From Streptomyces sp. MMG1121 (GTDB taxonomy: Bacteria > Actinomycetota > Actinomycetes > Streptomycetales > Streptomycetaceae), in contig NZ_LGDV01000013.1 in the NCBI RefSeq assembly GCF_001280015.1, forward strand, positions 1 through 64,000: 64,000 nt of DNA. Direction: 5' to 3'. This document shows positions 62,041 to 64,000 of this stretch, piece after piece. Every line of letters begins with the position of its first letter. Positions within the stretch are counted from its first letter, which is position 1. Below the pieces are notes generated by a model. That model worked only from the letters and a program-made list of their open reading frames with translations. It was not told where the DNA came from and did no database searches. The translations under genes were made by a program, and so were the position numbers.

Positions 62041-62487
62041 GTGCAGAACTCCGAAGCCATGGCCCTCTCCGCCGCGCTGCTCGCCGCCGCGGGGGACCTC
62101 ACGCAACGCATTCACGCCGGGGTCCTGGCCCGCGGGTTCGCCGATCTGCGGCCCGCCCACGGCTTCGCCTTCGCACGGCTCGCCCCGGACGGGGCCACCG
62201 TGAGCGACCTCGCCGCGCATCTCGGGGTGACCAAGCAGGCCGCGAGCCAGCTGGTGGACGAGATCGTACGCAAGGGGTACGCCGAACGCCGGCCGCATCC
62301 TCATGACGCGCGCGCCCGGCTGGTCGTGCTGACCGAGCGCGGCCGGGACTGCACCCGAGCGGCGGAGGAGGCCGCTGCCGAGGTGGTGGGGCGATGGGCC
62401 GAACTGCTGGGTGAGGGTGAAGTGCGCGCGTTGCGGGACCGCTTGGCGCGCATCGCTCCGTACGGTCCGATCAGGCCTGCCTGGTGA
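62041..62487 (+). CDS. MarR-family transcriptional regulator
   Basis: 148 residues from GTG 62041. A winged-helix domain contains ATVSDLAAHLGVTKQAASQLVDEI (recognition helix) and the wing RPHPHDARARLVVLTERG; helices at both ends form the dimer interface. It probably represses itself and the divergent cupin gene through the TTGAC/GTCAA palindromes. The start is tentative: GTG 62014 lies within operator 2, and ATG 62059 is another option; no strong ribosome site decides it. The ligand is unknown. Confidence 0.85.
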   Translation: MQNSEAMALSAALLAAAGDLTQRIHAGVLARGFADLRPAHGFAFARLAPDGATVSDLAAHLGVTKQAASQLVDEIVRKGYAERRPHPHDARARLVVLTERGRDCTRAAEEAAAEVVGRWAELLGEGEVRALRDRLARIAPYGPIRPAW

Positions 62488-62657
62488 GGATCCGTCGGTT
62501 GTCCGGTAATCCTCTTCTTGTTACTGGCAGTTTTTACTCACGCGTAACTTCACACTTGCACTACTCGCCCGTAACTTGACGGGTGAACAGCATCCTCGTG
62601 ATCCGGATCACAGGGTAAGGCCGTCGCACCTCCCTTGAGCCGCAAGGAGATCACCCG

Positions 62658-63521
62658 ATGCTGCCCTGGAAGCGAGTTCTCAGACCCCTCGCCGCGCTGC
62701 TGCTCACCGCCGCCGTCGCCGCCGTTCCCGCTGCCACCGCGAACGCCGCCGACAGCGCACCGAGCACCGGCTGGAACGACTTCTCCTGCAAGCCCTCCGC
62801 CGACCACCCCCGACCGGTCGTCCTGGTGCACGGCACCCTGGGCAACTCGGTCGACAACTGGCTCTCCCTCGCCCCCTATCTGGAGGCCCGGGGGTACTGC
62901 GTCTTCTCCCTCGACTACGGGCAGCTGTCCGGCGTCCCCCTCTTCTACGGCCTCGGCCCCATCGACAAGTCGGCGGAGCAGCTCTCCGCCTTCGTCGACA
63001 AGGTGCTCTCCGCGACCGGCGCCGCCAAGGCCGACCTCGTCGGGCACTCCCAGGGCGGCATGATGCCCCGCTACTACCTGAAGTTCCTCGGCGGCGCCGC
63101 CAAGGTGAACGCCCTCGTCGGCCTCGCCCCCGACAACCACGGCGCCACCCTCAGCGGCCTCACCAACCTGCTGCCGTACTTCCCCGGCGCCCAGGACCTG
63201 ATCAAGGCCACCACCCCCGGCCTCGCCGACCAGATCCCCGGATCCGGCTTCCTCACCAAGCTCAACGCGGGCGGCGACACCGTCCCCGGAGTGCACTACA
63301 CGGTCATCGCCACCAAGTACGACGAGGTGGCCACGCCCTGGCAGAGCCAGTACCTGAGCGGTTCGGACGTCCACAACGTCCTGCTCCAGGACCTGTGCCC
63401 GCTCGACCTGACCGAGCACGTCGCCATCGGCCTGTTCGACCGCATCGCCTTTCACGAGGTGGCCAACGCGCTGGACCCGGCCCACGCGTCCGCCACCAGC
63501 TGCGCGTCCGCCTTCAGCTGA
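62658..63521 (+). CDS. Secreted alpha/beta-hydrolase lipase
   Basis: 287 residues. A signal peptide ends near ATANAAD (~31). The lipase class 2 fold has VVLVHGTLGNSVDNW (oxyanion loop), nucleophile Ser131 in GHSQGG, Asp222 in TKYDEVATP and His254 in LTEHVAIGL. Cys44-Cys81 and Cys247-Cys282 are plausible disulfides. It hydrolyses lipids or esters outside the cell. AAGGAG lies 7 nt before the ATG. Promoter sequences are in the 170-bp gap with no gene. Confidence 0.92.
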   Translation: MLPWKRVLRPLAALLLTAAVAAVPAATANAADSAPSTGWNDFSCKPSADHPRPVVLVHGTLGNSVDNWLSLAPYLEARGYCVFSLDYGQLSGVPLFYGLGPIDKSAEQLSAFVDKVLSATGAAKADLVGHSQGGMMPRYYLKFLGGAAKVNALVGLAPDNHGATLSGLTNLLPYFPGAQDLIKATTPGLADQIPGSGFLTKLNAGGDTVPGVHYTVIATKYDEVATPWQSQYLSGSDVHNVLLQDLCPLDLTEHVAIGLFDRIAFHEVANALDPAHASATSCASAFS

Positions 63522-63528
63522 CGTGCCG

Positions 63529-63567
63529 CCGGGGCCCGTCCGGCCTGAGCCGCCGGACAGGCCCCGG
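63529..63567. terminator. Bidirectional terminator between lipase and LPMO genes
   Basis: An 8-bp outer stem ccggggcc/ggccccgg and a 7-bp inner stem gtccggc/gccggac are separated by one mismatch, with a 7-nt loop. Confidence 0.8.
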
Positions 63568-63571
63568 AACC

Positions 63572-64000
63572 TCACCGGCGGTGACTGCCGCCCGTCGCGC
63601 GCCGGCGCACCGAGAGGAACAGCGCCGCCGAGCCGAGCGCCAGCGCCGCGGCACCGCCGAGCGCCAGGTACGGCGTGCCGGTGGACGCGCCGGTCTCCGC
63701 GAGGTTCTGCGCAGTACCGGCCGCCTTCGGCGCGTTGGGCGCGCCGGGCGCCGGGGACGCCGTGGTGGGCTGCCGGGCCGGCGTGCTCGCGTCGTCGCCG
63801 CCCATGCCGTGGTGCCGCATCGTCGACTTGTCGGCACCGGCCGCGATCTGCTGGTCGGAGGGGGCGGAGGCCGTCGGGGCGGGGGTGGTGCCGGTGCTTG
63901 CCGCGGCCCCCGCGGAGGCGCCGCCGAAGTCGACGTCCGAGCAGGAGTAGAACGCCTCGGGGCTGTCCGAACGCTGCCAGATCGCGTAGATCAGCTGCTT
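63572..64000 (-). CDS. Sortase-anchored AA10 lytic polysaccharide monooxygenase (C-terminal part, runs off window)
   Basis: Only the last 142 residues are visible. They begin KQLIYAIWQRSDSPEAFYSCSDV, the conserved C-terminal end of AA10 copper LPMO domains. An Ala/Ser/Thr/Pro-rich linker with an RHHGMGGDD stretch follows, then LAETG, a hydrophobic segment and a basic RRRATGGSHRR tail. That is a class E sortase signal, so the enzyme should be fixed to the cell wall. It would oxidatively cleave chitin or cellulose. The N-terminal catalytic His brace lies outside the window. Confidence 0.87.
   Translation of the reverse strand, partial: KQLIYAIWQRSDSPEAFYSCSDVDFGGASAGAAASTGTTPAPTASAPSDQQIAAGADKSTMRHHGMGGDDASTPARQPTTASPAPGAPNAPKAAGTAQNLAETGASTGTPYLALGGAAALALGSAALFLSVRRRATGGSHRR

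Overview
The window is about 72% GC chromosomal DNA from a Streptomyces. This is shown by GTG/TTG starts, ATGA/GTGA stop-start overlaps, leaderless promoters and a Streptomyces-type gene set. From memory, content and order match the SCO1734-SCO1793 region of S. coelicolor read backwards. No tRNA, rRNA, insertion sequence, prophage or CRISPR was seen; it looks like core chromosome with accessory patches.

Bases 1-13107: an RDD/RGG-tailed protein, a DUF1015 protein, a HAD phosphatase, a DmdR/IdeR-boxed siderophore ABC operon (3733-6708), then tlyA-nadK-recN, a MraY-like membrane protein and a GT4 glycosyltransferase. A minus-strand block follows (PucR regulator, FAD oxidoreductase, GH15 hydrolase; 13104-18093).

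Bases 18634-36896: pyrG, an ADP-ribose pyrophosphatase, a STAND-TPR ATPase, ald, then a chromosome-maintenance cluster (ParA-like ATPase, ribbon-helix-helix partner candidate, scpA, scpB, 23S pseudouridine synthase). Next comes an ADP-ribosylglycohydrolase behind a 45-bp inverted repeat, followed by two convergent, 75-bp-overlapping RlaP-type nucleotidyltransferases. I regard this small cassette as the best candidate for an undescribed system. After it come a Rieske lipoprotein, aroH-tyrA, cmk-plsC-like and der.

Bases 36960-47713: two lineage-specific minus-strand proteins, a secreted Rpf-LysM protein, an I78 protease inhibitor, a PAP2 phosphatase, a PIG-V-like mannosyltransferase, a DHA2 efflux pump, a glutaryl-CoA-type dehydrogenase behind a palindromic operator, a second-type SepF and a DUF5685-like protein with 22 cysteines in its last 68 residues.

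Bases 47723-64000: a polar-amino-acid ABC transporter operon fused by four successive 4-nt overlaps to an FAD/NAD(P)-binding protein and two unusually short luciferase-like monooxygenases (probable organosulfur salvage); two SGPB-type secreted proteases; an SOS-boxed dnaE2 with a Y-family-like partner lacking catalytic acids; a cupin/MarR divergent pair with three evenly spaced operators; a secreted lipase; and the C-terminus of a LAETG-anchored AA10 lytic polysaccharide monooxygenase running off the edge.
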